Assembly: GCF_010500955.1 (NCBI RefSeq)
Contig: NZ_QVMJ01000011.1
Coordinates: forward strand, 124,001 to 188,000
Direction: 5' to 3'
Length of the DNA: 64,000 nt
Origin: Bacteroides sp. 519
GTDB lineage: Bacteria > Bacteroidota > Bacteroidia > Bacteroidales > Bacteroidaceae
The notes beneath the pieces are model-generated. The model was not told the DNA's origin. It worked only from the letters and a program-made list of their open reading frames with translations, and did not search any database. This document shows, in pieces, positions 8,218 to 14,617 of this stretch. The stretch's first letter is position 1. Every line of letters begins with the position of its first letter. Position numbers and translations under genes: made by a program.

Positions 8218-9540
8218 ATGTACAAAAATAAGCAAATCTGGAGTGTTAGTTTTCCTATCCTCCTGAGCTTACTGGCTCAAAATGTTATAAATGTAACCGA
8301 TACTGCTTTCCTAGGACATGTTAGTGAAGTTGCTCTTGGTGCTTCTGCCATGGGAGGATTGTTTTATATATGCATATTTACCGTAGCATTTGGTTTTAGC
8401 ATTGGTTCTCAGATAGTTATTGCCCGCCGCAACGGCGAACAGCAATATCAGGATGTTGGTCCGGTAATGATTCAGGGATGTATCTTTCTGTTGGCTCTGG
8501 CTTTCTTTGCTTTTGGAGTAGCACGCTTTTGGGGTGGCGATATTATGCGGGTGGTGGTTTCGTCGGAAACAATCTACGATGCCACCATGGAGTTTATTAA
8601 CTGGCGTGTGTTTGGTTTCTTCTTCTCGTTTATGGGAGCCATGTTCAGAGCATTCTATATTGGAATAACCCGGACAAAGGTGCTTACTATTAACGCAGTT
8701 GTTATGGCATTGGTGAATGTAGCACTAGATTATGCCATGATATTTGGTAAGTGTGGTTTCCCCGAAATGGGTATCAAAGGTGCAGCCATCGCCTCGGTTA
8801 TTGCAGAGGCAAGTTCAATACTCTTCTATGTGCTTTATACCTATATCACTGTCGATCTTAAAAAATATGTTTTAAATCGGTTCGGCTCGTTCGACTTTAA
8901 ACTATTGGCCCGCATACTTAGCATTTCTTGTTTCACTATGTTACAGCATTTCCTATCAATGGGTACATTCTTTGTTTTCTTTATGGTTGTTGAACGAATC
9001 GGGCAGCGAGAACTGGCCATTGCCAATATAGTTCGTAGTATTTATGTGGTGATGTTTATTCCGGTTAATGCTCTGTCGGCAACTGCCAACAGTTTGGTTA
9101 GTAATACCATTGGCGCAGGAGGTGTTAAAGATGTGATACCACTGGTTAAAAAGATTGCCCGTTTCTCACTCCTGCTGATGTTAGGATTGGCAGGTGCTAT
9201 TGCTATCTTCCCCAAAGCAATCGTCTCTGTATATACCAGCAACAGCAGCTTGATCGAGGCATGCATTTCATCAGTATATGTTATTTGTATTGCTATGGTT
9301 ATTGCATCGGTTGCCAATGTGGTATTCAATAGCGTTTCTGGAACCGGCAACACACGTTCGGCCTTGTTGCTCGAATCATTTACCTTGGTATTCTATGTAC
9401 TTTATATGCTATTTATCGGAACCGTACTACAGGCCCCGGTAGAGATATGCTTCACCACCGAAGTGGTTTATTACTCATTACTTTTACTGGTGAGTTACAT
9501 TTACTTCAAAAAAGCAAAATGGCAGAATAAGAAGATATAA
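8218..9540 (+). CDS. MATE-family multidrug/organic cation efflux transporter
   Basis: 440 residues, almost wholly hydrophobic, with the expected twelve membrane segments. It opens with KQIWSVSFPILLSLLAQNVI followed by VTDTAFLGHV, the family's first-helix signature, and has the internal two-fold repeat in the second half (PVNALSATANSLVSNTIGAG). Members exchange sodium or protons for drugs and organic cations. The ATG at 8218 is preferred to the in-frame TTG six bases upstream because of its position after the promoter. It is transcribed alone. A long hairpin (9546-9695) separates it from ffh. Confidence 0.93.
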   Translation: MYKNKQIWSVSFPILLSLLAQNVINVTDTAFLGHVSEVALGASAMGGLFYICIFTVAFGFSIGSQIVIARRNGEQQYQDVGPVMIQGCIFLLALAFFAFGVARFWGGDIMRVVVSSETIYDATMEFINWRVFGFFFSFMGAMFRAFYIGITRTKVLTINAVVMALVNVALDYAMIFGKCGFPEMGIKGAAIASVIAEASSILFYVLYTYITVDLKKYVLNRFGSFDFKLLARILSISCFTMLQHFLSMGTFFVFFMVVERIGQRELAIANIVRSIYVVMFIPVNALSATANSLVSNTIGAGGVKDVIPLVKKIARFSLLLMLGLAGAIAIFPKAIVSVYTSNSSLIEACISSVYVICIAMVIASVANVVFNSVSGTGNTRSALLLESFTLVFYVLYMLFIGTVLQAPVEICFTTEVVYYSLLLLVSYIYFKKAKWQNKKI

Positions 9541-9545
9541 TGTTT

Positions 9546-9695
9546 TAATATGCCAATACTTAATATGCCAATGTGCTAATATGCCAATGTGCCAATTACC
9601 ATGCGGACACTGCAAAGTAATTGGCACATTGGCATATTTTCATATTGGCACATTAAAACATTGGCACATTGGCATATTGGCACATTGGCACATTA
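9546..9695. repeat. Intergenic hairpin, TGCCAAT-word stem, loop core ATGCGG
   Basis: The left arm (9546-9599) is built from the words TATGCCAAT and GTGCCAAT. The right arm (9617-9695) is built from their reverse complements, ATTGGCAC and ATTGGCATA, and is longer by extra copies. The loop holds CCATGCGGACAC, a degenerate copy of the core shared with other hairpins in this window. It fills most of the MATE-ffh gap. The same stem words recur at 27510-27612 and 32161-32316. Confidence 0.85.
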
Positions 9696-9714
9696 AAATA
9701 ATTCATTAACTTTG
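9685..9714 (+). promoter_or_regulatory. ffh promoter, -33 element inside hairpin arm
   Basis: TTG at 9685-9687, 19 bp, TAACTTTG at 9707-9714: exact consensus, 34 bp before the ffh ATG. The -33 TTG is part of the last ATTGGCAC word of the hairpin. Confidence 0.75.
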
Positions 9715-9748
9715 CGCTTCCAAACCTGTAAATTAATAAAAACCAGAT

Positions 9749-11071
9749 ATGTTCGATAATTTAAGTGAAAGACTAGAGAGATCATTTAAGATTCTGAAAG
9801 GTGAAGGTAAAATCACCGAAATCAATGTTGCCGAAACCCTGAAGGATGTTCGTAAAGCCCTATTAGATGCCGACGTTAACTACAAAGTAGCCAAAACGTT
9901 TACCGATACGGTTAAAGAAAAGGCATTAGGACAAAATGTACTTACAGCTGTAAAACCAAGCCAATTGATGGTGAAGATAGTTCACGACGAACTAACACAA
10001 TTAATGGGTGGCGAAACGGTTGAAGTTAATCTGGAAGGAAAACCAGCTGTTATACTTATGTCGGGTTTGCAAGGTTCGGGTAAAACAACATTCTCGGGTA
10101 AACTGGCCCAAATGCTGAAAACCAAAAAGAACAAACGCCCGTTGCTGGTAGCTGCCGACGTTTATCGTCCTGCGGCCATTGAACAGTTACGCGTATTATC
10201 CGAACAAATTGGAGTTCCGATGTATTCGGAGCCCGAAAATAAGAATCCGGTAAAAATTGCACAGAATGGTATTGCCGAAGCAAAGGCCAAAGGATACGAT
10301 TTGGTAATTGTCGATACTGCCGGTCGTTTAGCTGTTGACGAAGAGATGATGAACGAGATTGAAGCTATTAAAAATGCAATCAATCCAAATGAAATTCTTT
10401 TCGTTGTTGACTCAATGACTGGTCAGGATGCTGTTAATACCGCTAAGGAATTTAACGACAGACTTAATTTTGATGGTGTTGTTCTTACAAAACTCGATGG
10501 TGATACCCGCGGTGGTGCGGCTTTATCTATTCGATCGGTTGTAAACAAACCAATTAAGTTTGTGGGTACAGGCGAAAAGCTTGATGCTATCGACCAGTTC
10601 CACCCTTCGCGTATGGCCGACCGTATTTTGGGTATGGGTGATATTGTTTCGCTTGTTGAACGTGCCCAGGAACAATACGATGAAGAAGAAGCCAAACGCT
10701 TACAAAAGAAGATTGCCAAAAACCAATTCGACTTTAACGACTTCCTCAATCAAATTAAACAGATCAAGAAAATGGGTAACCTCAAGGAACTTGCATCTAT
10801 GATTCCGGGTGTAGGTAAGGCCATTAAAGATATTGATCTGGACGATGATGCTTTCAAAAGCATTGAAGCAATTATCTACTCTATGACTCCTGCCGAACGT
10901 TCGAACCCGGCAATGCTAGACGGTTCGCGCCGTAACCGTATTGCTAAAGGTAGCGGTACAAGCATTCAGGAGGTAAACCGCTTGTTGAAACAATTTGATC
11001 AGACCCGCAAAATGATGAAGATGGTTACAACAAGTAAGATGGGAAAAATGATGCCGAAAGGAAAAAGATAA
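9749..11071 (+). CDS. ffh: Signal recognition particle GTPase Ffh
   Basis: 440 residues in the order N, G, M. N-domain helices are at 1-85. The GTPase P-loop GLQGSGKTT is at about 106-114. DVYRPAAIEQL, the DTAGR switch and TKLDGDTRGG follow. The Met-rich M domain begins at about 330 (MIPGVGKAI, then RRNRIAKGSGTSIQEVNRLL, ending KMGKMMPKGKR). With the 4.5S RNA it binds signal sequences on nascent chains and delivers ribosomes to FtsY at the membrane. No SRP RNA is recognisable nearby. Length and motifs are ordinary for the family. Confidence 0.98.
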   Translation: MFDNLSERLERSFKILKGEGKITEINVAETLKDVRKALLDADVNYKVAKTFTDTVKEKALGQNVLTAVKPSQLMVKIVHDELTQLMGGETVEVNLEGKPAVILMSGLQGSGKTTFSGKLAQMLKTKKNKRPLLVAADVYRPAAIEQLRVLSEQIGVPMYSEPENKNPVKIAQNGIAEAKAKGYDLVIVDTAGRLAVDEEMMNEIEAIKNAINPNEILFVVDSMTGQDAVNTAKEFNDRLNFDGVVLTKLDGDTRGGAALSIRSVVNKPIKFVGTGEKLDAIDQFHPSRMADRILGMGDIVSLVERAQEQYDEEEAKRLQKKIAKNQFDFNDFLNQIKQIKKMGNLKELASMIPGVGKAIKDIDLDDDAFKSIEAIIYSMTPAERSNPAMLDGSRRNRIAKGSGTSIQEVNRLLKQFDQTRKMMKMVTTSKMGKMMPKGKR

Positions 11072-11074
11072 CTT

Positions 11075-11164
11075 AGTTTTGAGTTATGAGTTTTGAGTTA
11101 TGAGTTGCCATGCGGCATTGTTAACTCAAAACTCATAACTCATAACTCAAAACTCATAACTCAT
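11075..11164. repeat. Intergenic hairpin, GAGTTATGAGTTTT stem, core CCATGCGGCAT
   Basis: Left arm 11075-11106 (words GAGTTTT and GAGTTAT), core GCCATGCGGCATTG at 11107-11120, right arm 11121-11164 (AACTCAAAACTCAT words). The right arm ends on the base before the folD ATG (11165), so no separate ribosome-binding region exists. The arm reads in frame with folD and, if translated, would add about 24 residues containing [14 protein letters not shown]. Confidence 0.9.
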
Positions 11165-12046
11165 ATGACTCTTATTGATGGAAAAGCAATCTCCGATCAG
11201 GTAAAGCAGGAAATTGCAGCCGAAGTAAATGAAATTGTTGCCGCTGGTGGCAAACGTCCTCATCTGGCGGCTATTTTGGTAGGTCACGATGGCGGTAGTG
11301 AAACGTATGTAGCTGCTAAAGTAAAAGCATGCGAAGTGTGTGGATTCAAATCTTCTCTTATCCGTTACGAAGATAATGTAACCGAAGAAGAGCTTCTGGC
11401 TAAGGTAAGAGAGTTGAATGCAGATGATGATGTAGATGGATTTATTGTTCAGCTTCCTCTGCCTAAACATATTTCGGAACAGAAGGTTATTGAAACAATA
11501 GATTATAAAAAAGATGTGGATGGTTTTCACCCCATCAATGTAGGACGCCTATCTATCGGGCTTCCATGCTATCTATCGGCAACCCCTAACGGTATCCTTG
11601 AGTTATTGAAACGATATAAAATAGAAACTTCCGGAAAGAAGTGTGTGGTACTTGGCCGCAGTAATATTGTTGGTAAACCAATGGCTATGCTTATGATGCA
11701 GAAAGGCTATCCGGGCGATGCTACAGTAACAGTATGCCACAGCCGCTCCAAAGATTTGGTGAAGGAATGTCAGGAAGCTGATATTATTATTGCTGCATTA
11801 GGTCAGCCCAACTTTGTAAAAGCCGAAATGGTAAAAGAAGGTGCAGTAGTTATTGATGTAGGTACAACCCGTGTACCTTCGGATAAAACCAAATCAGGCT
11901 TTAAGCTTACAGGCGATGTTCTTTTTGAAGAGGTAGCTCCTAAGTGTTCGTATATCACTCCGGTTCCGGGTGGAGTTGGCCCCATGACAATTGTTTCGTT
12001 AATGAAGAATACACTGCTTGCAGGAAAGAAAGCGATTTATCAATAG
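11165..12046 (+). CDS. folD: Methylenetetrahydrofolate dehydrogenase / cyclohydrolase FolD
   Basis: 293 residues. It carries [10 protein letters not shown] (catalytic Lys), [23 protein letters not shown], the Rossmann segment [14 protein letters not shown], and near the end [15 protein letters not shown]. It interconverts 5,10-methylene-, methenyl- and 10-formyl-tetrahydrofolate with NADP, in the cytoplasm. The start is set at [12 protein letters not shown] because homologues begin here; the longer frame from 11093 is only the translated hairpin arm. An intrinsic hairpin follows at 12070. Confidence 0.97.
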   Translation: MTLIDGKAISDQVKQEIAAEVNEIVAAGGKRPHLAAILVGHDGGSETYVAAKVKACEVCGFKSSLIRYEDNVTEEELLAKVRELNADDDVDGFIVQLPLPKHISEQKVIETIDYKKDVDGFHPINVGRLSIGLPCYLSATPNGILELLKRYKIETSGKKCVVLGRSNIVGKPMAMLMMQKGYPGDATVTVCHSRSKDLVKECQEADIIIAALGQPNFVKAEMVKEGAVVIDVGTTRVPSDKTKSGFKLTGDVLFEEVAPKCSYITPVPGGVGPMTIVSLMKNTLLAGKKAIYQ

Positions 12047-12069
12047 AATACAATATAAGTTGGAATTAG

Positions 12070-12107
12070 AAAAGACTGTCTCTTATGGGATGGTCTTTTT
12101 GTTTTTA
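12070..12107 (+). terminator. Probable intrinsic terminator after folD
   Basis: AAAAGAC (12070-12076) pairs with GTCTTTT (12093-12099), followed by T-rich sequence (TTTTTGTTTTT). The upper stem is weak. Confidence 0.6.
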
Positions 12108-12179
12108 TGGAATATTAAAAAGCATGAAACATTTTGATTCAATACCAGAAATTGGTATTTTTGTGAAAAAGCTAAGAAT

Positions 12180-12425
12180 ATGCCACGAAACACTTCAATA
12201 TCATTAGGAGATTATTTTGAAAGATTCATCAACGAACAAATCTCTTCTGGGAAATACACATCTGTTAGCGAAGTAATTAGAGCCGCTCTAAGAGTTTTTG
12301 AGCAAGAAGATAATAAAGCAAAAGCTATTGTGTACGAACTCGAAAAAGGAGAAAATAGCCCTAAGATCAAAAACTTTGATAGAGAAAGCCATTTAAAAGA
12401 ACTTCATACCAAGAATTTAAAATAA
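12180..12425 (+). CDS. ParD-type antitoxin (ribbon-helix-helix)
   Basis: 81 residues. The N-terminal half, NTSISLGDYFERFINEQISS then GKYTSVSEVIRAALRVFEQE, is the ParD/CopG ribbon-helix-helix that dimerises and binds the operon's own promoter. The charged C-terminal tail (about 50-81) should wrap the toxin. The stop codon overlaps the ATG of the toxin gene by one base (TAATG), typical of this pair. It neutralises the partner and represses the operon in the family. Confidence 0.9.
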   Translation: MPRNTSISLGDYFERFINEQISSGKYTSVSEVIRAALRVFEQEDNKAKAIVYELEKGENSPKIKNFDRESHLKELHTKNLK

Positions 12426-12721
12426 TGGCGTTTTATTCAATAAGCGAAGAAGCTTTAAAAGACATTGATAACATTTGGCTTTATACTGTAGAAAACTGGT
12501 CTGTAGAACAAGCTGATAGATATTATAACTTGATTTTAAACGAAATAGAATATATCTCAGAAAATTTTGAGTCTGGCCGTAGTTTTGAGCATATTAGGAA
12601 AGGATACCGTTATTCTAAAGTTAAATCACATCTCATTTTCTACAAGAAATCAAGTGAAGGAGTAGAGATAATAAGAGTTTTACATCAGAAGATGGATATT
12701 GTAAATCGTCTAAATGATTAA
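12425..12721 (+). CDS. ParE/RelE-fold toxin
   Basis: 98 residues: YSISEEALKDIDNIWLYTVE, then NWSVEQADRYYNLILNEIEY, later GRSFEHIRKGYRYSKVKSHL and EGVEIIRVLHQKMDI. The pattern of two helices, a beta sheet and a final (I/V)IRVLH(Q/R)xMD is that of ParE proteins, which poison DNA gyrase in studied cases; RelE-type mRNA cleavage is less likely by sequence. It is translationally coupled to the antitoxin. The pair lies at the border of a gene-poor repeat region (12954-13846), in keeping with accessory DNA. Confidence 0.9.
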   Translation: MAFYSISEEALKDIDNIWLYTVENWSVEQADRYYNLILNEIEYISENFESGRSFEHIRKGYRYSKVKSHLIFYKKSSEGVEIIRVLHQKMDIVNRLND

Positions 12722-12722
12722 T

Positions 12723-12789
12723 AAGCCCGAAGGGCTTTAACTATGCAATTCGTACCTATAAAAAAAGGGAAGGTGTGCGACTCCTTCCC
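12723..12789. terminator. Two short hairpins after the toxin gene
   Basis: AAGCCC-GAA-GGGCTT at 12723-12737 follows the parE stop and has only a short T-run. GGGAAGG/CCTTCCC (12767-12773 and 12783-12789) has seven A residues on its left side and would work as a terminator for minus-strand transcription. Confidence 0.5.
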
Positions 12790-13160
12790 CGGATGTTTAG
12801 CCGTTTCTCTATCAAAAAAGTTCTAGTACCTTTTATATAACTAAACAGGGCAAAATTATGAATTCGATTTCAATAATAAAAATCCGCAAGTCCTTTTTTA
12901 ACCATATTCAAGAATGGAAGCCATTATTGGCTATAACTCCTTTTAACTCCTAACCTGCATTATTCATACTTCATCTATTTGGTTCAACACAGCTCCTAAC
13001 TGAACCATAATTTTATCCCCTCCTAGAAGTTAAAAATCGAAATTTGCAAGCACTGCCAGCACACAGCTGTTTATGTATTTGATTAACAGCTCATTAAAGC
13101 GTGCTGGCAAAGTGTGCTGGCAAATATCATTACAGCATTGTCAACACGCGAGATGCGCAT

Positions 13161-13350
13161 GAAACAACTAGTTTCATTCTTGTTTTATGCAGTGAAACAA
13201 GTAGTTTCCTATGTAGAAAACAAGTAGTTACAGCATAGAAAACAAGTAGTTTTCTATATAGGAAACTGTTAGTTTCCTACCGTGAAACCGTTGGTTTCCT
13301 ACCGTGAAACTGTTGGTTTCCTACTGTGAAACTGTCGGCGTTCTACCGAC
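13161..13350. repeat. Tandem array B: GAAAC-N5-GTTTC palindromes, 22-bp period
   Basis: The word GAAAC/GAAAAC starts at 13194, 13216, 13238, 13262, 13284, 13306 and 13328, that is, at 22-bp steps with one step of 24, and an outlying copy at 13161. Each is paired with GTTTC five bases on (AACTA, AAGTA, TGTTA, CCGTTG-type spacers). The later units include TTTCCTACCGTGAAAC, recalling the CTACCG of array A. Confidence 0.85.
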
Positions 13351-13547
13351 AACCTTTTACCCTCATCAAAGCGTGACGAAATATTTGTAACAACATTCTC
13401 AACACGCCATTCAACACGCGTTTAAGGCTCTGTTAATCAATAGAATAAGACCTCTGCGTGTTGAATGACGACAAATTTTGTATTTTAAACTTCTGGGAGG
13501 GGGAGTTTTGGTTCAAATCAGATAGGAGTTGAAATGATCCGCATGGT

Positions 13548-13651
13548 GTAGGGGCATCCCTTGTGGGTGCCCTGATAATGGTTTGCAATGTATCCTATGC
13601 ATATATTAACCATGCGGCACACATCAGGGCACCCACAAGGGATGCCCCTAC
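13548..13651. repeat. Hairpin with perfect 29-bp arms, loop contains CATGCGGCAC
   Basis: The arm at 13548-13576 (begins GTAGGGGCATCCCTTGTGGG) is the exact complement of 13623-13651. The loop of 46 bases holds CATGCGGCAC next to the right arm, and ATCCGCATGG lies just outside the left arm. Arms of the GTAGGGGCA type are frequent in unrelated bacterial genomes. Non-coding. Confidence 0.9.
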
Positions 13652-13682
13652 AACGTGTATCTTTTGTTTCAACACAGATTGA

Positions 13683-13792
13683 AAAGGAGGTAAAGTGAGG
13701 TAGAGGAGGTAAAGTAGTTGAGTAATGGAATTCCATGCGGCATCGCCTACTTTACCTCCTCTACCTCACTTTACCTCCTTTACCTCACTTTT
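13683..13792. repeat. Hairpin with GAGGTAAAGT stem, core CCATGCGGCATCG
   Basis: Left arm 13683-13732 (words GGAGGTAAAGT and GAGGTAGAG), core at 13733-13745, right arm 13746-13792 (ACTTTACCTCC words). Same plan as the start-codon hairpins, but here it lies away from any gene. Confidence 0.85.
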
Positions 13793-13940
13793 AGTTCAAC
13801 TCAGCCTCTAACTGAACCAAACGAGTATGAGTATGAATAATGCAGGCCAAAAGAGACCTCTATAAGTAACAAATTATAGTACTTATTTCCTTTTATTGCA
13901 TTTTTTACGTTTTATTTGTTCGTTTTCAATTAATATTGTT

Positions 13941-13948
13941 TATCTTTG
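13941..13948 (+). promoter_or_regulatory. -7 box (TATCTTTG) of a small transcription unit
   Basis: TATCTTTG lies 31 bp before the ATG at 13980. TTG at 13916-13918 is 22 bp upstream, a little far for a -33 element. Confidence 0.55.
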
Positions 13949-13979
13949 TTAAGAGACAAACTACTATTAACCTGAAATT

Positions 13980-14075
13980 ATGAAAGAGAAAAGATTCACT
14001 GAAAAGAATTGTGAAAATCTGCTTTACAGTTTTCTGTTAATAATGTGCCTAGTGTTAGCTTTGATTATTCGCTAA
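13980..14075 (+). CDS. 31-residue predicted single-span membrane peptide
   Basis: ATG to TAA, 31 codons: a charged N-terminus (MKEKRFTEKN) followed by one hydrophobic helix (LLYSFLLIMCLVLALIIR), inside-positive. It has its own -7 box (13941-13948) and a strong intrinsic terminator (14104-14140), so the whole unit is about 190 bases and seems made to express just this peptide or a small RNA. It adjoins the ParDE/repeat region. I do not recognise it. It could be a small membrane toxin, a stress peptide, or a chance frame in a small RNA. Confidence 0.5.
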   Translation: MKEKRFTEKNCENLLYSFLLIMCLVLALIIR

Positions 14076-14103
14076 TACTATTTTTGACCCCAAACAGTAA
14101 ATA

Positions 14104-14140
14104 CCCGCAAACTCTGACAATACAGTGTTTGCGGGCTTTT
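14104..14140 (+). terminator. Strong intrinsic terminator
   Basis: CCCGCAAAC (14104-14112) pairs perfectly with GTTTGCGGG (14127-14135), followed by CTTTTTATTT. It closes the 31-codon unit before the blaI promoter. Confidence 0.85.
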
Positions 14141-14186
14141 TATTTATAAAAGTTTGTATCATAAACATCAATTAACTTATTGACTA

Positions 14187-14230
14187 TTGCTTTATTACGA
14201 AACTCTCGTAACTTTGCGAAGTATTCGTAA
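14187..14230 (+). promoter_or_regulatory. blaI-like promoter with two operator dyads
   Basis: TTG (14187-14189), 19 bp, TAACTTTG (14209-14216). Overlaid are two dyads of the same form: TTACGA-N5-TCGTAA at 14195-14211 and TTGCGA-N5-TCGTAA at 14214-14230, two bases apart, one covering the -35/-7 spacer and one the start region. This is the arrangement expected for autorepression by the BlaI-like product of the next gene. Confidence 0.75.
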
Positions 14231-14240
14231 TAAACTAATT

Positions 14241-14606
14241 ATGGAAAAGTTAACTATACAAGAAGAAGAAGTGATGTTGTACATCTGGGAGATGGAAGAA
14301 TGTTTTGTAAAAGATGTTGTTGCCAAATTTCAACCACCCGCACCACCTTATACAACAGTGGCCTCTATTATTAAAAACCTTGAAAGAAAAAAATATGTTT
14401 CGGCAAAGCGTTTTGGTAATACCTATCAATACACACCTGCCATTAAAGAAATTGAATACAAGAAAACTTTTATGAACAGTGTAGTTAAGAACTACTTTGA
14501 GAATTCTTATAAAGAGCTTGTGTCTTTTTTTGCTAAGGATCAAAAGATATCATCCGATGAATTAAAAGACATCATTGATATGATTGAAAAAGGAAAAGAA
14601 TACTAA
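14241..14606 (+). CDS. BlaI/MecI-family winged-helix repressor
   Basis: 121 residues. MEKLTIQEEEVMLYIWEMEE, then VKDVVAKF, PPYTTVASIIKNLERKKYVS and FGNTYQYTPAI give the winged-helix DNA-binding domain of BlaI/MecI, followed by a dimerisation helix pair. The start is at 14241, after the promoter; the frame upstream to 14187 would include the promoter itself. The M56 sensor gene follows after 11 bases. In the family, cleavage of the repressor, set off by the membrane sensor, opens the operon. Two matching dyads in its own promoter (14195-14230) are the likely operators. Confidence 0.95.
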   Translation: MEKLTIQEEEVMLYIWEMEECFVKDVVAKFQPPAPPYTTVASIIKNLERKKYVSAKRFGNTYQYTPAIKEIEYKKTFMNSVVKNYFENSYKELVSFFAKDQKISSDELKDIIDMIEKGKEY

Positions 14607-14617
14607 AACATATTGCC

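Larger units (their letters stand above)
12954..13846. repeat. About 0.9 kb non-coding block bounded by an inverted repeat
   Basis: An imperfect inverted repeat, CCTGCATTATTCATACT at 12954 and its complement ending at 13846, continued by TTTGGTTCA/TGAACCAAA, encloses a segment without any credible gene. Nested inside are GCCAGCACA/TGTGCTGGC (about 13055-13122), array B (13161-13350), CAACACGC/GCGTGTTG pairs (about 13410-13465), and two strong hairpins (13548-13651 and 13683-13792). No transposase is present. Confidence 0.7.

Noticed and set aside
11093..11164. N-terminal extension of FolD ([14 protein letters not shown])
   Set aside because: It is the translated hairpin arm; homologues start at MTLIDGK. 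The same reasoning removes the extensions of mrp (to 18660), ACP 1 (to 55219) and the DUF6932 gene (to 52783).
13161..13350. CRISPR array
   Set aside because: Unit of 22 bp is too short, there are no unique spacers of 28-40 bp, and no cas genes are in the window.
13518..13736. 72-codon minus-strand frame in the repeat block
   Set aside because: It runs through the perfect hairpin at 13548-13651 and has no coding character.
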